A DNA stretch of 64,000 nucleotides from Melioribacteraceae bacterium (GCA_022181065.1 BQMY01000074.1:124001-188000); one strand, 5' to 3'; positions 43,248 through 53,235 are shown, counted from the first letter of the stretch. Notes: generated by a model from the sequence alone, not told the origin. Made by a program: numbers and translations.

Positions 43248-45221
43248 CTATTTCGCGTTTAACGCAAGGTTCATTCTGTTTGTTTGGTTAATATTTTTCA
43301 GGTATTCCCGGTAGGTTTGGTACTCCTCGGGATAAATTTTTGTTACTTCACGTACAACTCTTCTTTCGAAATTTACCGAATTATCAGAATCCTGCCGTGA
43401 GTAGCAGCTAACCTTACCAAATTCATATTTTCTAACGAGACTTTTATCCATTGAGGCAAATTCGAGCTCGTCCCCTGAAAACTCAATTTTTATTTCATCA
43501 AAAGTTTCATGGGGTGCGTAAAACATTATTGGATATATTCTATCTTCATCACGATATCTGTCGAGGTCACTGTCTATCTGAAATATGAAAGGATTTATCA
43601 TTAGCAGATTATTTGACTTCATAGCATAATTGCTGTTTTTGAAATCGAATTCAACTGTTATATCGTTTTTGATCTCGGAAGGGTCATCATATGTAATGTT
43701 GAAAACCTCTACATCAGCTGTATTCGCGTTTACATAACTTTCAATAACATCTTCCATATCAGATTTTGTAGCATCCTTTAATGAACTCCTGAAAGAAAGA
43801 TTTTCATTGCCGGTTAATACCATTTTTGTGTGCCCTGTGATACTACCATCAGGGCTAACTTTTATGACAGTACTCCTTGCCAGTTTATTATCTCTGGATT
43901 TACTTTTTGGCAATTCGGTAAAAGTAGATGTGCCATCCTCATTAAGAATTAATGCCGTTGTTCCTTCAACAGAGCTGTACAACTCATCAATAGGACAACT
44001 GCTGCCTACCGCATCCAAATAATATATCTTTTCGTCACTTGTAACTACTCTGGCAATCATATGGTTAAACTGAAACTCCCGAATATGAGGATAAACTTTA
44101 CCCGCGCCTTTGGTTTTTACCAATACCGGCCTGGCGTCAAGCCCAAGAGATTTGAGCAAAACCACATTTAGAACGCTCATATCTTTACAGTCACCATATT
44201 TTTTTGTTACAATTTCATTAGGACTATTCGGGTAATAACCGCTTTCATCAATATTGATTGCAACGTATCTAAAATTTTTCTGAGTATAGTTGTATAATTT
44301 TCGGATAATTTCGGTTTCATCAGTTTCATCACCAACAATACTTTTAGCCAACTCTTTCACGCCCGGATTCTTTTCAGGATCAAAGTTGTGCCCTATTCTT
44401 TTCCAGTATGACTCTGAAAGCACATTCCAGCTTTCCCTCTGTATTCCTAACACAACATATTTTGCCGCGTCATCATAAGGGGGTCTGTTTGGCTCATATT
44501 CAAAAGGTTCTATGTTTCGCAGTTCCCAGAAATAGGTTTTATTATCATCTTTTCTGGAGGTTTTGTTAACAATATCTTCGAGCACCTGCGGACGCGCAAG
44601 TTCAAAATTCATTGTATTATAATTCCAGTTAATTTTATTCCTTATAAAAATGGTAGGAATCTGAACCGCGTATTTTGTGTATAATTTTGGAACACTTTGC
44701 TGAACATACCACACATCGCTATAGTTAAACGAATCAAAAATGGTGATTTCATATGATAGTTCAATAATTGAACCGGGTGATACTCCACTGAAAGTAAACT
44801 TGACTGACTCGTCATCAGAAAACTCAACAAACTCTTCTTTTAGCTGAGTACGGATCAAATCATCCTCGGTAAGCTCCTGGACGGTACCATCGGGGCGAAT
44901 TGTACGTGCCATAAAATTGCTTAAAGTTCTGTCACCGTCAAGATAGATAGACTGAGTAAGCAAATCTTCAGCTTTATCATTGTAGTACACAAAAGCGATG
45001 TGATATTTTTGGGTTCTGTAAATTTCCCAGTTTCCATCAAGTTGAAACTGAGTATGTGTGTCTTCATAAAGAATAACTGCCCCGTATTCTTCATATTCTT
45101 CCGCGGGGGGAATATTACTGATTCCGGCATGTTCAAGCATTTCTTCAACTGAAAGCGCACCTCCGCCGCAACCAAATAGAAATATTAGTCCCAGTACCGG
45201 AATATACTTTAATACCCTCAT
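43248..45221 (-). CDS. DUF3857/transglutaminase-domain lipoprotein
   Basis: 657 aa. Lipoprotein signal ending LIFLFGC (Cys18). Residues about 60-230 form the DUF3857 beta domain (RTQKYHIAFVYYNDKAEDLLTQ). The transglutaminase-like core (about 300-400) has an intact triad: YGDCKDMSVLNVVLLKSLGLDARPV (Cys), FNHMIARVV (His) and YYLDAVG (Asp). A C-terminal beta region (DUF3858-like) follows. These exported proteins are widespread in Bacteroidetes and may cut or cross-link peptides, but no substrate is known. AAGGAG precedes the ATG. Confidence 0.88.
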   Translation of the reverse strand: MRVLKYIPVLGLIFLFGCGGGALSVEEMLEHAGISNIPPAEEYEEYGAVILYEDTHTQFQLDGNWEIYRTQKYHIAFVYYNDKAEDLLTQSIYLDGDRTLSNFMARTIRPDGTVQELTEDDLIRTQLKEEFVEFSDDESVKFTFSGVSPGSIIELSYEITIFDSFNYSDVWYVQQSVPKLYTKYAVQIPTIFIRNKINWNYNTMNFELARPQVLEDIVNKTSRKDDNKTYFWELRNIEPFEYEPNRPPYDDAAKYVVLGIQRESWNVLSESYWKRIGHNFDPEKNPGVKELAKSIVGDETDETEIIRKLYNYTQKNFRYVAINIDESGYYPNSPNEIVTKKYGDCKDMSVLNVVLLKSLGLDARPVLVKTKGAGKVYPHIREFQFNHMIARVVTSDEKIYYLDAVGSSCPIDELYSSVEGTTALILNEDGTSTFTELPKSKSRDNKLARSTVIKVSPDGSITGHTKMVLTGNENLSFRSSLKDATKSDMEDVIESYVNANTADVEVFNITYDDPSEIKNDITVEFDFKNSNYAMKSNNLLMINPFIFQIDSDLDRYRDEDRIYPIMFYAPHETFDEIKIEFSGDELEFASMDKSLVRKYEFGKVSCYSRQDSDNSVNFERRVVREVTKIYPEEYQTYREYLKNINQTNRMNLALNAK

Positions 45222-45372
45222 GGATATCTCCTTAAAATAATTATAAATTCAACTTGCATAGATTACCCTCGCAAGTCGGATTTAAATTAATCAACTTTTT
45301 AAATAAAAAAAAGAATAAAATACAGGGTAGTATTATTTTGAAGCGGGCAAAATAAGAAGATTATTAAATATG

Positions 45373-46221
45373 TTACACCGTTACCACTTTTTCAAAATAT
45401 TCCTTATGCCAATGTTTCAGGGGTACCACTTCAAAATCGTGAATAATTCTTTCCAACTTTGTCATGGTTGTTTCGAGGTTCACATAACTTTTGAATGTTC
45501 TGATCTTGCTCATTTCAAGGCGTGGATGGTGAGGATCAATTTCACGTGGATGAATATAGTAGATAACGGGGCGTCCGGAACGATTTACTTTCTTACTCAT
45601 GCTTCTGATTAAAGAATAGGGGAAGAGTCTCAAATACCCACCGCCAAAAAAGCATACCCTTTTACCAAATAAATCAGCAATAGTTATGGGATACTCGAAT
45701 AAATTGCCTGCAGGAGTTTCAATAATATGCGGTGCAATTTCAGAATCCGAAAGCCCGCCGTGCCCTCTGTTTGCAGGGAAAACCGAAGAATCGTATTTGT
45801 ATCCGGCTTCAACAATTTTTTCAAATCCCCAGGGGGTTTCTTCGGTGATCGAAAATCCCGGGCACCTATAGCTATCTACAGGTTCTCCGGTTAAATCTTC
45901 AAGAATATCTTTCGCTTTTTTAATATCGTTATAAAAAGATTCGGCAGATTGAGTATAAACCAATTGATGTGAGTAACCATGCGAGGCAACTTCATGTCCT
46001 CTCGCATGTGCTTCTTTTATGATATGCGGGAATCTTTCAGCAACCCACGCGAGGATAAAACAGGTAACCTTTACACCGTTTTCGTCAAACATATCAAGCA
46101 GGGCATTGAAATTCTGCTCAACTCTCGTTTCCATATTTTGCCAGTTCTGCACGTCAGGCGTGGATTCAACTTCCAATATATGGTACCAGTCCTCTACATC
46201 AACGGTAAAGATATTTTTCAT
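45373..46221 (-). CDS. polysaccharide deacetylase (XrtA-associated type, DUF3473)
   Basis: 282 aa. NodB fold: TVDVEDWYHI (catalytic and metal Asp), HEVASHGYSHQLVYTQ (HxxxxH), YRCPGFSITEETPWGFEKIVEAGYKYDSSVFP and the C-terminal YYIHPREIDPHHPR. The 'VDVEDWYH' start and DUF3473 tail define the subfamily found beside exosortase/PEP-CTERM exopolysaccharide loci, though no exosortase is in this window. Cytoplasmic by sequence. The methyltransferase gene ends directly before this ATG (TAGATG), so the two are coupled. Confidence 0.87.
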   Translation of the reverse strand: MKNIFTVDVEDWYHILEVESTPDVQNWQNMETRVEQNFNALLDMFDENGVKVTCFILAWVAERFPHIIKEAHARGHEVASHGYSHQLVYTQSAESFYNDIKKAKDILEDLTGEPVDSYRCPGFSITEETPWGFEKIVEAGYKYDSSVFPANRGHGGLSDSEIAPHIIETPAGNLFEYPITIADLFGKRVCFFGGGYLRLFPYSLIRSMSKKVNRSGRPVIYYIHPREIDPHHPRLEMSKIRTFKSYVNLETTMTKLERIIHDFEVVPLKHWHKEYFEKVVTV

Positions 46222-46866
46222 CTATCCCTGCTTTATTGAAAGTGTAACAAAAAAGTCACGACTTATTTTTTCTATTGAGAATTCGATATTATCAAATTGA
46301 TTAAGAACGTCTGCAATTGATTTTTCGGTATAAAGGAAGAGGGGACATCTTTTTTTGTATCTGATTTTACGCTGATATGCAAGCAAGCCTCCATCAATCG
46401 GGAAACTGAAAAACGCTTTATCCGAAGTAAGTGAGATCACTTTTTCTATCATAGTTGCCGGATTTTCAATGTAGTCCATCACACCCATAACAATGGAATA
46501 ATTAAACTTTGTATCAGCTGGAAAATCAAAAATATCAGCCACGATAAATTCACATTTGTCGGCCACACCGCCAGCTTTAGCTCGTTCTGTCGCAATGTCG
46601 ATCATGTTTTTCGCAAAATCAACACCCGTAACTTTTGCCGCGCCTTTCTTTGCCAAAGCAACCGAATAATGACCCGGTCCGCAACCAATATCAAGTGCTG
46701 TTTTACCATCAATTGGATCACTATTCTGTATTGATTTTTCGTAACGTTTCCACATACTTTTTCTGAATAGCGGATTGGCGATTGTATTTACGATCGATTG
46801 TTTTGTTCCATAGATCGCGTTAAAATCATGAGCGTACTCATCGAAAAATTTTTCTACCTGATTCAT
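46222..46866 (-). CDS. class I SAM-dependent methyltransferase
   Basis: 214 aa. Motif I 'TALDIGCGPGHYSVALAKKGA' (about 54-74), motif II 'VTGVDFAKNMIDIA', and CEFIVADIFDFPADTKFNYSIVMGVMDYI. Resembles UbiE/COQ5-type or glycan-associated methyltransferases. The N-terminal EKFFDEYAHDFNAIYG is typical of members in lipopolysaccharide or exopolysaccharide loci, which fits the coupled deacetylase. GAGGA precedes the ATG. Confidence 0.82.
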   Translation of the reverse strand: MNQVEKFFDEYAHDFNAIYGTKQSIVNTIANPLFRKSMWKRYEKSIQNSDPIDGKTALDIGCGPGHYSVALAKKGAAKVTGVDFAKNMIDIATERAKAGGVADKCEFIVADIFDFPADTKFNYSIVMGVMDYIENPATMIEKVISLTSDKAFFSFPIDGGLLAYQRKIRYKKRCPLFLYTEKSIADVLNQFDNIEFSIEKISRDFFVTLSIKQG

Positions 46867-46933
46867 TAATCCTCGGAATAAATTACTTCAAAAATTAGCC
46901 AAAAAAATACGAATTATTTGTTTAACAACAAAT

Positions 46934-47425
46934 TTATTCTTTATCAAGTTCTTTAACCGATAACGGATTTGTACTCCGGTTATCCATGCATACTATCCTT
47001 CTCAAATATCCAACCTGACCGACATGAAACGCAAGATGAGCTTCAAGGTGAAGTAAAAATTGTTTTTTAGTTAGTATCACACCACCAACTTCAATTGGGT
47101 AGTTTTCGCTCAGTGACTCCTCTGAAATCCTGGAAAGACTCTCCTCAACTTCCTTTATCGTTCTTGCTAATTCTGCTAATAATTCTGCCCTTGATAGATT
47201 TTTTGAACTAAACTCTGTCTCCCTATCGCGTATATAACCGGTTTCACCCAATTTATTTCCGATAAAAAAACGGAGATTACCACAAACATGAAGAATCAGG
47301 TTACCTGCGCTGTTTGTTATACCTTCAGGAGTTTCCCATATTTGCTCGTCTGTCAGGAAAAACAGCAATTCTTTTTTAAGAGTGTTTAATTCACGTACAT
47401 ACAGTTTTTTAAGTTCTTCTAACAT
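46934..47425 (-). CDS. DinB/DUF1572-like four-helix protein
   Basis: 163 aa. Helical bundle with His46 in GNLILHVCGN and a C-terminal HLEAHLAFHVGQVGYLRRIV that provides the other two metal-site His residues. The RELNTLKKELLFFLTDEQIWETPEGITNSAGNLILH segment is typical of DUF1572 within the DinB superfamily. Function unknown; possibly a metal-dependent thiol transferase. No good ribosome site before ATG 47425. Confidence 0.72.
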   Translation of the reverse strand: MLEELKKLYVRELNTLKKELLFFLTDEQIWETPEGITNSAGNLILHVCGNLRFFIGNKLGETGYIRDRETEFSSKNLSRAELLAELARTIKEVEESLSRISEESLSENYPIEVGGVILTKKQFLLHLEAHLAFHVGQVGYLRRIVCMDNRSTNPLSVKELDKE

Positions 47426-47440
47426 TATAATACCAAAACT

Positions 47441-48493
47441 TTATAAAACATTAAAAATCAGAGAGGTTGAAAATGTTGGTGTTGCCGCAAATTTGTAATC
47501 GCTTCTGAGATCGAATATACCAAATCCAAACATTACACCTGTAGAGAATGAAAATTTATTCCGTCCCGAAAACTCAACGTCAATCGGACGAGTAACAGAA
47601 ATTGGCACGCCGTAAACAAAATCCCTGTATTCATAGCTATAAGAAATAATGGTTTTTGATAGTTCGTAACTTATCGTAACTGCAGGTGTAATTCTAATAA
47701 AACAGTTAAATGATTTCCCGACCGAAACTAAAAACTGGGTCGCGGAACTTGAGAATAAATCGCCAACTACCATTTTTTGATGGTAAAACCCAACTCCCGC
47801 ATCAATTTTATCCTGAAGGTTAAACCAACCGGTTGGATTGTGCAGGAACCCCAGCCCCCAATAAGTGAATTGTCCGAGTGACTGAATCTCCACAGGAGGT
47901 AAATACCTGATTGATAAAACAGATCCGCAATAAGTACCGATATTAAACTGTATGGAAGCAAGAGGCAGAAATTCAAGTTCGTCGAGATATCCGGTCACCT
48001 GCTTTACATAATATTTATATTCTTTGAGCTGAACGCCTTCAATCTCGGAGCCGGGATAATGAACTTCCAGTTCTTCATTTTTACTTCCAATGATTGTTGG
48101 ACCGGTTAAGAATACTTTTTGCGGTACGGATGTTAATAAAGCTTTGTATTTATAGTACTCCGGGTTTGTAACCTCAATGCCCGAGTTCGCTAATATTTTA
48201 TCAATTGATTCAACCGAAAGACGATAATTACCATATAACGCAAATTGGCTATTTTCATTTTTAAAAAATGACGCGTTCGCGTTTAATGATATCGATATTG
48301 TAAATTTGTTTTGACCAGCTCGCGGAATTTTAGTAATCCAACCCGAGTTCAGATTTGATCCGAAAGCGTTCGCCACAGGTGAGACATAGCTGTAAGCGGC
48401 ATCCCCGGCAAGGTTATATAATGTTTTCTCAAGTCCCTGCGAAAAAAAAATTGAAGAAGTATAAATCCATATGGATAAAACTCTTCTAATCAT
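47441..48493 (-). CDS. outer-membrane protein of unknown family (barrel-like)
   Basis: 350 aa. Signal peptide about 1-19 (..IFFSQG). 'YSYVSPVANAFGSNLNSGWITKIPRAGQNKFTISISLNANASFF' resembles the start of Bacteroidetes FadL- or PorV-like barrels (family DUF6588), and the remainder has many alternating-hydrophobic strands up to the terminal phenyl/leucine strand FSTSLIFNVL. Its start lies inside the last eight bases of the histidine kinase gene, so the kinase and this protein are co-translated. Confidence 0.65.
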   Translation of the reverse strand: MIRRVLSIWIYTSSIFFSQGLEKTLYNLAGDAAYSYVSPVANAFGSNLNSGWITKIPRAGQNKFTISISLNANASFFKNENSQFALYGNYRLSVESIDKILANSGIEVTNPEYYKYKALLTSVPQKVFLTGPTIIGSKNEELEVHYPGSEIEGVQLKEYKYYVKQVTGYLDELEFLPLASIQFNIGTYCGSVLSIRYLPPVEIQSLGQFTYWGLGFLHNPTGWFNLQDKIDAGVGFYHQKMVVGDLFSSSATQFLVSVGKSFNCFIRITPAVTISYELSKTIISYSYEYRDFVYGVPISVTRPIDVEFSGRNKFSFSTGVMFGFGIFDLRSDYKFAATPTFSTSLIFNVL

Positions 48494-49835
48494 CTGCCAA
48501 TCGAAATATTAACTTAATAGTGGTTCCAACACCTTTTTGAGAAGTAATCTCCAATTTAATATCATTCAAATCACAATAATTTTTTACAAGGCATAAACCA
48601 AGACCAATACCATCATATTCTCTTGTGTAGCCTGTGGTTTCCTGCGTGAAAGGATAGAATATTTTATCGAGATGATCTTCGGAAATGCCAATACCTGTAT
48701 CGGATATAATAATCTCGAGGTGATCGTTATTATTTTGCAGTGTCAGTTCAACTTTTCCCCGATTTGTAAACTTAACAGCGTTGTCAAAAAGATTAGTTAC
48801 TATCTGTCCTATTGCATGTTCATCGGCGTAAATTTTTGTATTCACCGCAGAATTGTTGGTAACAAAATTAAGGCCTTTGTTTTTAGCTAACTTTACATAT
48901 TCCGGTATAACTAAATCAATTACTCTTTCTACAATATCCAGTTTTCTAAGTTTAGGTTCGTAAGCACTTGTCATTATATCCGACATGTTCAGCAGATGTT
49001 CTACGGTAGTTATGATTCTTTTAGCCGCACCTTCAATACTTACACAGCACTCCTGGTTTTCCTTATTTGATTCTTCCGCGATAATAGAACTAAAATTCAC
49101 AATTGTATTTAGCGGTGTTCTTATTTCATGCGAGATCTGCGCCAGAAATTCAGTTTTTAATTTATCCGCGGCTTCTGCATCCTCCTTGGCTTTGAGTAAT
49201 TTTTTATTTGTAATTTCAAGCTGATTGCTTATCTGCTTTTCCTTTTCAACAGTAAGCTGAATACCATTTATAATGAATATAACTGTAACTGTAACAATTA
49301 TACTTAAAAACATAAAATTTGCGCATATGATCAGCCAGCTATCCAAAGAAAATGATTCAATTTCAATCAGGAGAGAAAAACCGAAATATTGTAAGAAGCC
49401 GAGTGCAATTATCGTTATAATATTTACGACCAGCATCAATTTCGCAGCTTTGTTATTCAACAAAGCACCTGCAAGAACTGGCACCACAAAAAGCCACAGA
49501 TATCCGGCACCATATACACCAACAGATAAGATCAGTATTATACCCAGCACATAACTTATTGAGAGAATAATATACAGTTTCTTTCTGTAATGAATATCTT
49601 TACGCAGGAATACTAATATCAGCAAAGCATAGACAAAAGTATCAATAATCGCTATCGACCATAGATCGACTTCAATAGAGAGATAAACACTTGGTATATA
49701 AGCAACCGCGACAAAAAGGAAAACCACCATTACAAGGTAAAGGATGAGTTTTTCCTGCCAATATTCCAGTCCATCATCCGGTTTATTTACCACAGGCGTG
49801 ATATATGATTTGAATATTCCGGAAATAAAGTTCAT
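48486..49835 (-). CDS. membrane sensor histidine kinase
   Basis: 449 aa. Six hydrophobic helices (about 30-190) with almost no periplasmic sensor loop, a coiled coil (195-228), a HisKA domain with phospho-acceptor His236 (FLAQISHEIRTPLN), and a HATPase_c domain with the N box (QIVTNLFDNAVKF), G1 (ISDTGIGIS) and G2 (DGIGLGLCLVKNY). There is no receiver or HTH domain and no response-regulator gene in the window, so it is an orphan kinase here. Its signal is unknown; the membrane layout suggests intramembrane sensing. Confidence 0.9.
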   Translation of the reverse strand: MNFISGIFKSYITPVVNKPDDGLEYWQEKLILYLVMVVFLFVAVAYIPSVYLSIEVDLWSIAIIDTFVYALLILVFLRKDIHYRKKLYIILSISYVLGIILILSVGVYGAGYLWLFVVPVLAGALLNNKAAKLMLVVNIITIIALGFLQYFGFSLLIEIESFSLDSWLIICANFMFLSIIVTVTVIFIINGIQLTVEKEKQISNQLEITNKKLLKAKEDAEAADKLKTEFLAQISHEIRTPLNTIVNFSSIIAEESNKENQECCVSIEGAAKRIITTVEHLLNMSDIMTSAYEPKLRKLDIVERVIDLVIPEYVKLAKNKGLNFVTNNSAVNTKIYADEHAIGQIVTNLFDNAVKFTNRGKVELTLQNNNDHLEIIISDTGIGISEDHLDKIFYPFTQETTGYTREYDGIGLGLCLVKNYCDLNDIKLEITSQKGVGTTIKLIFRLADD

Positions 49836-49953
49836 TATCCTACTTTAACCCTTTTTTATAAAAATACAGAAAAAAGGGATTAAAATAAATAACGAATTCA
49901 TGAACAAACGGGGTCCCCTTGAATGGATCGGCAAGGGAACCAGAATTTAAGTA

Positions 49954-51084
49954 TTAGTAAAGAAAAATATCATAAGTGGTCTCGTCCGGGATTACATTTA
50001 TTGAGACTTTGTTATTCTCAATTGAGTATAGTCGTCCACTTTCGGCTGAAGGATTCATTTCAAGTGTACTAAACTTGTAATCATCCTTGAAACTCAAATT
50101 AATTGTTAATGGTTGCGAATAAATCTCCTCTGCAAACCCGTCACCGAAAGTAATACGATAGCGTGTTTTATCACCACTTACACCCATATATTCTGTTAAA
50201 TAATAAAAACTGTTTTTCTCATATATATATAGTGTGATATTATCCATATGGTCGCACCAGAAATCCATTGATTTTATTGTTTCCAGATCAGTTTCAAACT
50301 CATCGAGGTCATAATATCCGCTAACCTCCGGCATACCAACACTATGGTACATTAACATTATCCATGCTGTATTATCAACCGCCCTCTGAAGATGTGGTGT
50401 TAGTTCTGTATTACTCTGCACCCAATATTCATACTCCTTTGCCATACCAACACAAGGGAGGTAAAACCAGTTTTCGGGTTCGGTTTTTTCATTCGGGCAG
50501 ATAAGGAATTCGTCCTCATCAAGCGTATAGCCTCTGGCGGCTATAAAGCCCGCTCTTTTAACTGCCAATTGAGTTGTGCCTTTGTAGCCTCGGGCATGAG
50601 GGTAAGCATAGGTGACAGGGTTGAGTCCCCAATTGCTCATTAGCTCATAACATAAACTGAAAGAATTATAAGCATCCTTGTAGCCCAATTCATCATGATT
50701 GATGTGTTCATGTCCATGCCCAAAAAAACCGATACCTTTCGGTATCATTTCATCACGAATAAAATCGAGATAGTGCGCGTTTTCCGGTTCACTATATTTT
50801 GCGGTCACCATTTCCAGGTCCATGATCATATCCCTCTCTATGACAGCGTCAACCGCCAACATCGTTCTGGAAATATTACCAATCGAGGCATCATAAGTAA
50901 GAGTGATTGCGGCTGTGTGGTTGTTGAACCACTTTGCTACCGATATATCTTCAATATGATCTCCGATATGTGGTTCAGAAGCAGATTCCGGTACTTGCAA
51001 ATAATAGTCATTATTAACAATTACTTCATCATTGCAGCTGATTAAGATTAAAGAAAGCAGAAATAGTAACCGTAGATTTTTCAT
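49954..51084 (-). CDS. lipoprotein with polysaccharide-deacetylase-like domain
   Basis: 376 aa. Lipoprotein signal ending LILISC (Cys17). NodB-like fold from about 45: 'AAITLTYDASIGN' carries the first Asp, GFFGHGHEHINHDELG the His-rich metal site, YAYPHARGYKG the following loop, and WIMLMYHSVG the last conserved His. The C-terminal 100 residues form a beta-sandwich. Probably acts on a surface or periplasmic glycan. A strong GGGGGG-containing site precedes the ATG. Single gene. Confidence 0.75.
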   Translation of the reverse strand: MKNLRLLFLLSLILISCNDEVIVNNDYYLQVPESASEPHIGDHIEDISVAKWFNNHTAAITLTYDASIGNISRTMLAVDAVIERDMIMDLEMVTAKYSEPENAHYLDFIRDEMIPKGIGFFGHGHEHINHDELGYKDAYNSFSLCYELMSNWGLNPVTYAYPHARGYKGTTQLAVKRAGFIAARGYTLDEDEFLICPNEKTEPENWFYLPCVGMAKEYEYWVQSNTELTPHLQRAVDNTAWIMLMYHSVGMPEVSGYYDLDEFETDLETIKSMDFWCDHMDNITLYIYEKNSFYYLTEYMGVSGDKTRYRITFGDGFAEEIYSQPLTINLSFKDDYKFSTLEMNPSAESGRLYSIENNKVSINVIPDETTYDIFLY

Positions 51085-51287
51085 TTGTCCCCCCAGACAA
51101 TAATTAGAATAATTACGATTGCTATATAAAACTTTTTGAATAGCACCAAAAGGTCACTTTATTTTGACCAGTAAAAAAAGTGTACGAAAAAATTTGTCAG
51201 ATTGGTTAAATGCTTATAATAGAAGAGGTTCGATAAAGAAAGTGGAGGGATAAAACGTGAGGTCAATAAAATATGACCTTGAGAATT

Positions 51288-51656
51288 CTACTTTTTGTCA
51301 AGCCATTTTTCCGCTTTCCGCATGTCGGTAAAAAAATCGATAGTGGCGCCTCTGTTGCCAGCTGTTAGAATGAAAAATTTACCGGCATACTTGTTTACGA
51401 TTGTACTTACTATCGCGATTCTAAATTTTGCGGAAGCAAGGTAGGATAATTCGTGAACAAGATTATAGGTCTCCGGTATTGTTAATCTATACTGAAGTTC
51501 GGTTTCATCGCAAAGTATGTGACTACAATTATTCTGGTATGCAATGTTTACAACATTCTGTCCATATTCAAGGGCTTGCTCGTATGATTCATCATATCCG
51601 TTTGTCTTAACTTTTAACAAATCTTCGTAAGTCTCGTATGTGAAGTTAATTGCCAA
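51288..51656 (-). CDS. small STAS-like (SpoIIAA-like) protein
   Basis: 122 aa from TTG 51656, with GGCGAG upstream. Alternating beta-alpha pattern: INFTYETYEDLLKVKTNGY, EQALEYGQNVVNIAYQNNCSHILCDETEL, FRIAIVSTIVNKYAGKFFILTAGNRG and FFTDMRKAEKWL. This resembles the STAS/SpoIIAA-like fold of small Bacteroidetes proteins whose genes are often next to signalling proteins. No phospho-acceptor Ser is obvious. Function unknown. Confidence 0.5.
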   Translation of the reverse strand: MAINFTYETYEDLLKVKTNGYDESYEQALEYGQNVVNIAYQNNCSHILCDETELQYRLTIPETYNLVHELSYLASAKFRIAIVSTIVNKYAGKFFILTAGNRGATIDFFTDMRKAEKWLDKK

Positions 51657-51731
51657 TCAATACTCGCCTTAAAATAGAAAACTTAAAATAACATTTTAAA
51701 GTCAAATTCAAAGTGATATATGACAGCTTCG

Positions 51732-52553
51732 TTATTTTCTACAAGTTTCTTTAAGCCCTCCTGCAGCTGCATCAATCAATGAATCAACTATTTCAGGTTT
51801 GTAAGCATTCAGCGCTGAAACCCAGTTACCGTACATCGCGTTTGGAAGCACAATAAATTTGTCCCCAAAATGTTGTTGGTATTCTTCAACCTGAGCTGAA
51901 CGCTCTGAATAATTTTCTTCATCGGTGTAGAAGTCACCGAGGTTATCACCAATCAGCAAAGCTATTTCATATCCTTGTGACACTATTTTTTCACGCCTGG
52001 ACTGTTTATCAGATGGATTCGGGTTTTCATCACTTTTTTCTTTTCTGAGCAATATATGTGACGGCACAACCTGTGGAAATCCAACATCAATCAGGTTTTT
52101 CAACGTTGCCTGCGCGACATATTTTTCCTTACGATTGGAAACGTAAAACACATCCACACCGGAATCAGCCGCATAGTTAAGAAACTCAACAGCGCCGGGT
52201 ACAGCTTTTGCTTCGGCAAGATTGCACCATTCGTTCCAGCATTCAGGATAACCGGTATTTTGCGCAATGGAGTAAGCCTGATATGGACTGTTATCCAGTA
52301 CCGTTTCGTCAATATCTACAATTACGGCGAGTTTTTTATTTTTATTGATTTTTATCTGCTCATCAAGCCTCAGTTTGGCGATGTTGAAAGCCTGATACGC
52401 AAGAGCTTTATACTCCTGTGCGTAATGACTGTACAATGTAGCCATAGTAAGGTTGTTCCGAGTCATGTCAGTTGCAGGAGCTTTTTCTTTATTTTGCTCA
52501 CAGCTTGTAAATATCAAAATCAGAAGCAGAAGCAGCATCGATTTATTTTTCAT
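51732..52553 (-). CDS. 5'-nucleotidase, lipoprotein e(P4) family
   Basis: 273 aa. Lipoprotein signal ending LIFTSC (Cys19). HAD-type acid phosphatase: nucleophile motif AVIVDIDETVLDNSPYQAY, the family-specific WNEWCNLAEAKAVPGAVEFL, FYVSNRKEKY (motif II), the Lys in motif III near RREKIVSQGYE, and LLIGDNLGDF (motif IV). An outer-membrane or periplasmic enzyme that dephosphorylates NMN and nucleotides, aiding NAD-precursor or phosphate uptake. Its ATG overlaps the GNAT stop by one base (TGATG). Confidence 0.9.
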   Translation of the reverse strand: MKNKSMLLLLLILIFTSCEQNKEKAPATDMTRNNLTMATLYSHYAQEYKALAYQAFNIAKLRLDEQIKINKNKKLAVIVDIDETVLDNSPYQAYSIAQNTGYPECWNEWCNLAEAKAVPGAVEFLNYAADSGVDVFYVSNRKEKYVAQATLKNLIDVGFPQVVPSHILLRKEKSDENPNPSDKQSRREKIVSQGYEIALLIGDNLGDFYTDEENYSERSAQVEEYQQHFGDKFIVLPNAMYGNWVSALNAYKPEIVDSLIDAAAGGLKETCRK

Positions 52554-53110
52554 CAGATTTTATCCTTTTTAATTTTTTCCCAATCACTTTTAAGAATGCC
52601 CATTACATAAAAATCAGCATACTCTCCCTGATTATACATTGCTTCCCGCAAGGTGCCTTCAATAATAAATCCGGTCTTTTCGTAAACGTGAACAGCGGCT
52701 TTATTTTTTACCGCAACATGGAGGTGAACACGGTTAAGATTTAAAGTTTCGAAAGCGTACTGAACCATAAGTCGGGTAGTCTCGGAGCCGAGCCCTTTGG
52801 ATCTGTTTCCTGTATCAGATATTCCGATATAAAATGTTGCCATCCTTCCCACCCAGTCGATACGGAAAAACGCGGTTTGACCAATTGCGGTTCCATCTTC
52901 AGTCCGGCATATTGTGAGAAGGATTGTATTTGGGTCATGAAGAAATTTCCCGGTTTTATCTTTATGCGCTGCCGAGGTTATCGGGAGAGCGTAAAATAAA
53001 GTTCTTCTTGTTTCAGGATTGTTTTCCAGTTTCGCGTAAACAACTTCATCACCAGGTTCATAAGGACGTAAAATAACTTTTTCACCTGCAAGGAAAATAT
53101 TATCAGACAT
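52553..53110 (-). CDS. GNAT acetyltransferase (RimJ/RimL type)
   Basis: 185 aa from ATG 53110, with CGGAG six bases upstream; the TTG just before it is less likely. Typical RimJ/L-like opening 'LAGEKVILRPYEPGDEVVYAKLENNPETRR', ATFYIGISDTGNRSKGLGSETTRLMVQYAFETLNLNRVHLHV (acetyl-CoA loop), and KNKAAVHVYEKTGFIIEGTLREAMY. May acetylate a protein N-terminus or an antibiotic. Translationally coupled to the e(P4) phosphatase gene. Confidence 0.85.
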   Translation of the reverse strand: MSDNIFLAGEKVILRPYEPGDEVVYAKLENNPETRRTLFYALPITSAAHKDKTGKFLHDPNTILLTICRTEDGTAIGQTAFFRIDWVGRMATFYIGISDTGNRSKGLGSETTRLMVQYAFETLNLNRVHLHVAVKNKAAVHVYEKTGFIIEGTLREAMYNQGEYADFYVMGILKSDWEKIKKDKI

Positions 53111-53235
53111 CAAAACTCCGATATAAATAAGTAGTTATTCTAAATCTAATTATTATGGAGTTATAAATCCAGATTGTGTTTTTACGTGTACATATAAAAT
53201 AGTGAACAATTGATTTTTCACACATAATGAAATTA

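Noticed and set aside
51261-51281. AGGTCA/TGACCT hairpin as a terminator for the STAS-like gene
   Set aside because: Short 6-bp stem without a T-run; not supported well enough to annotate.
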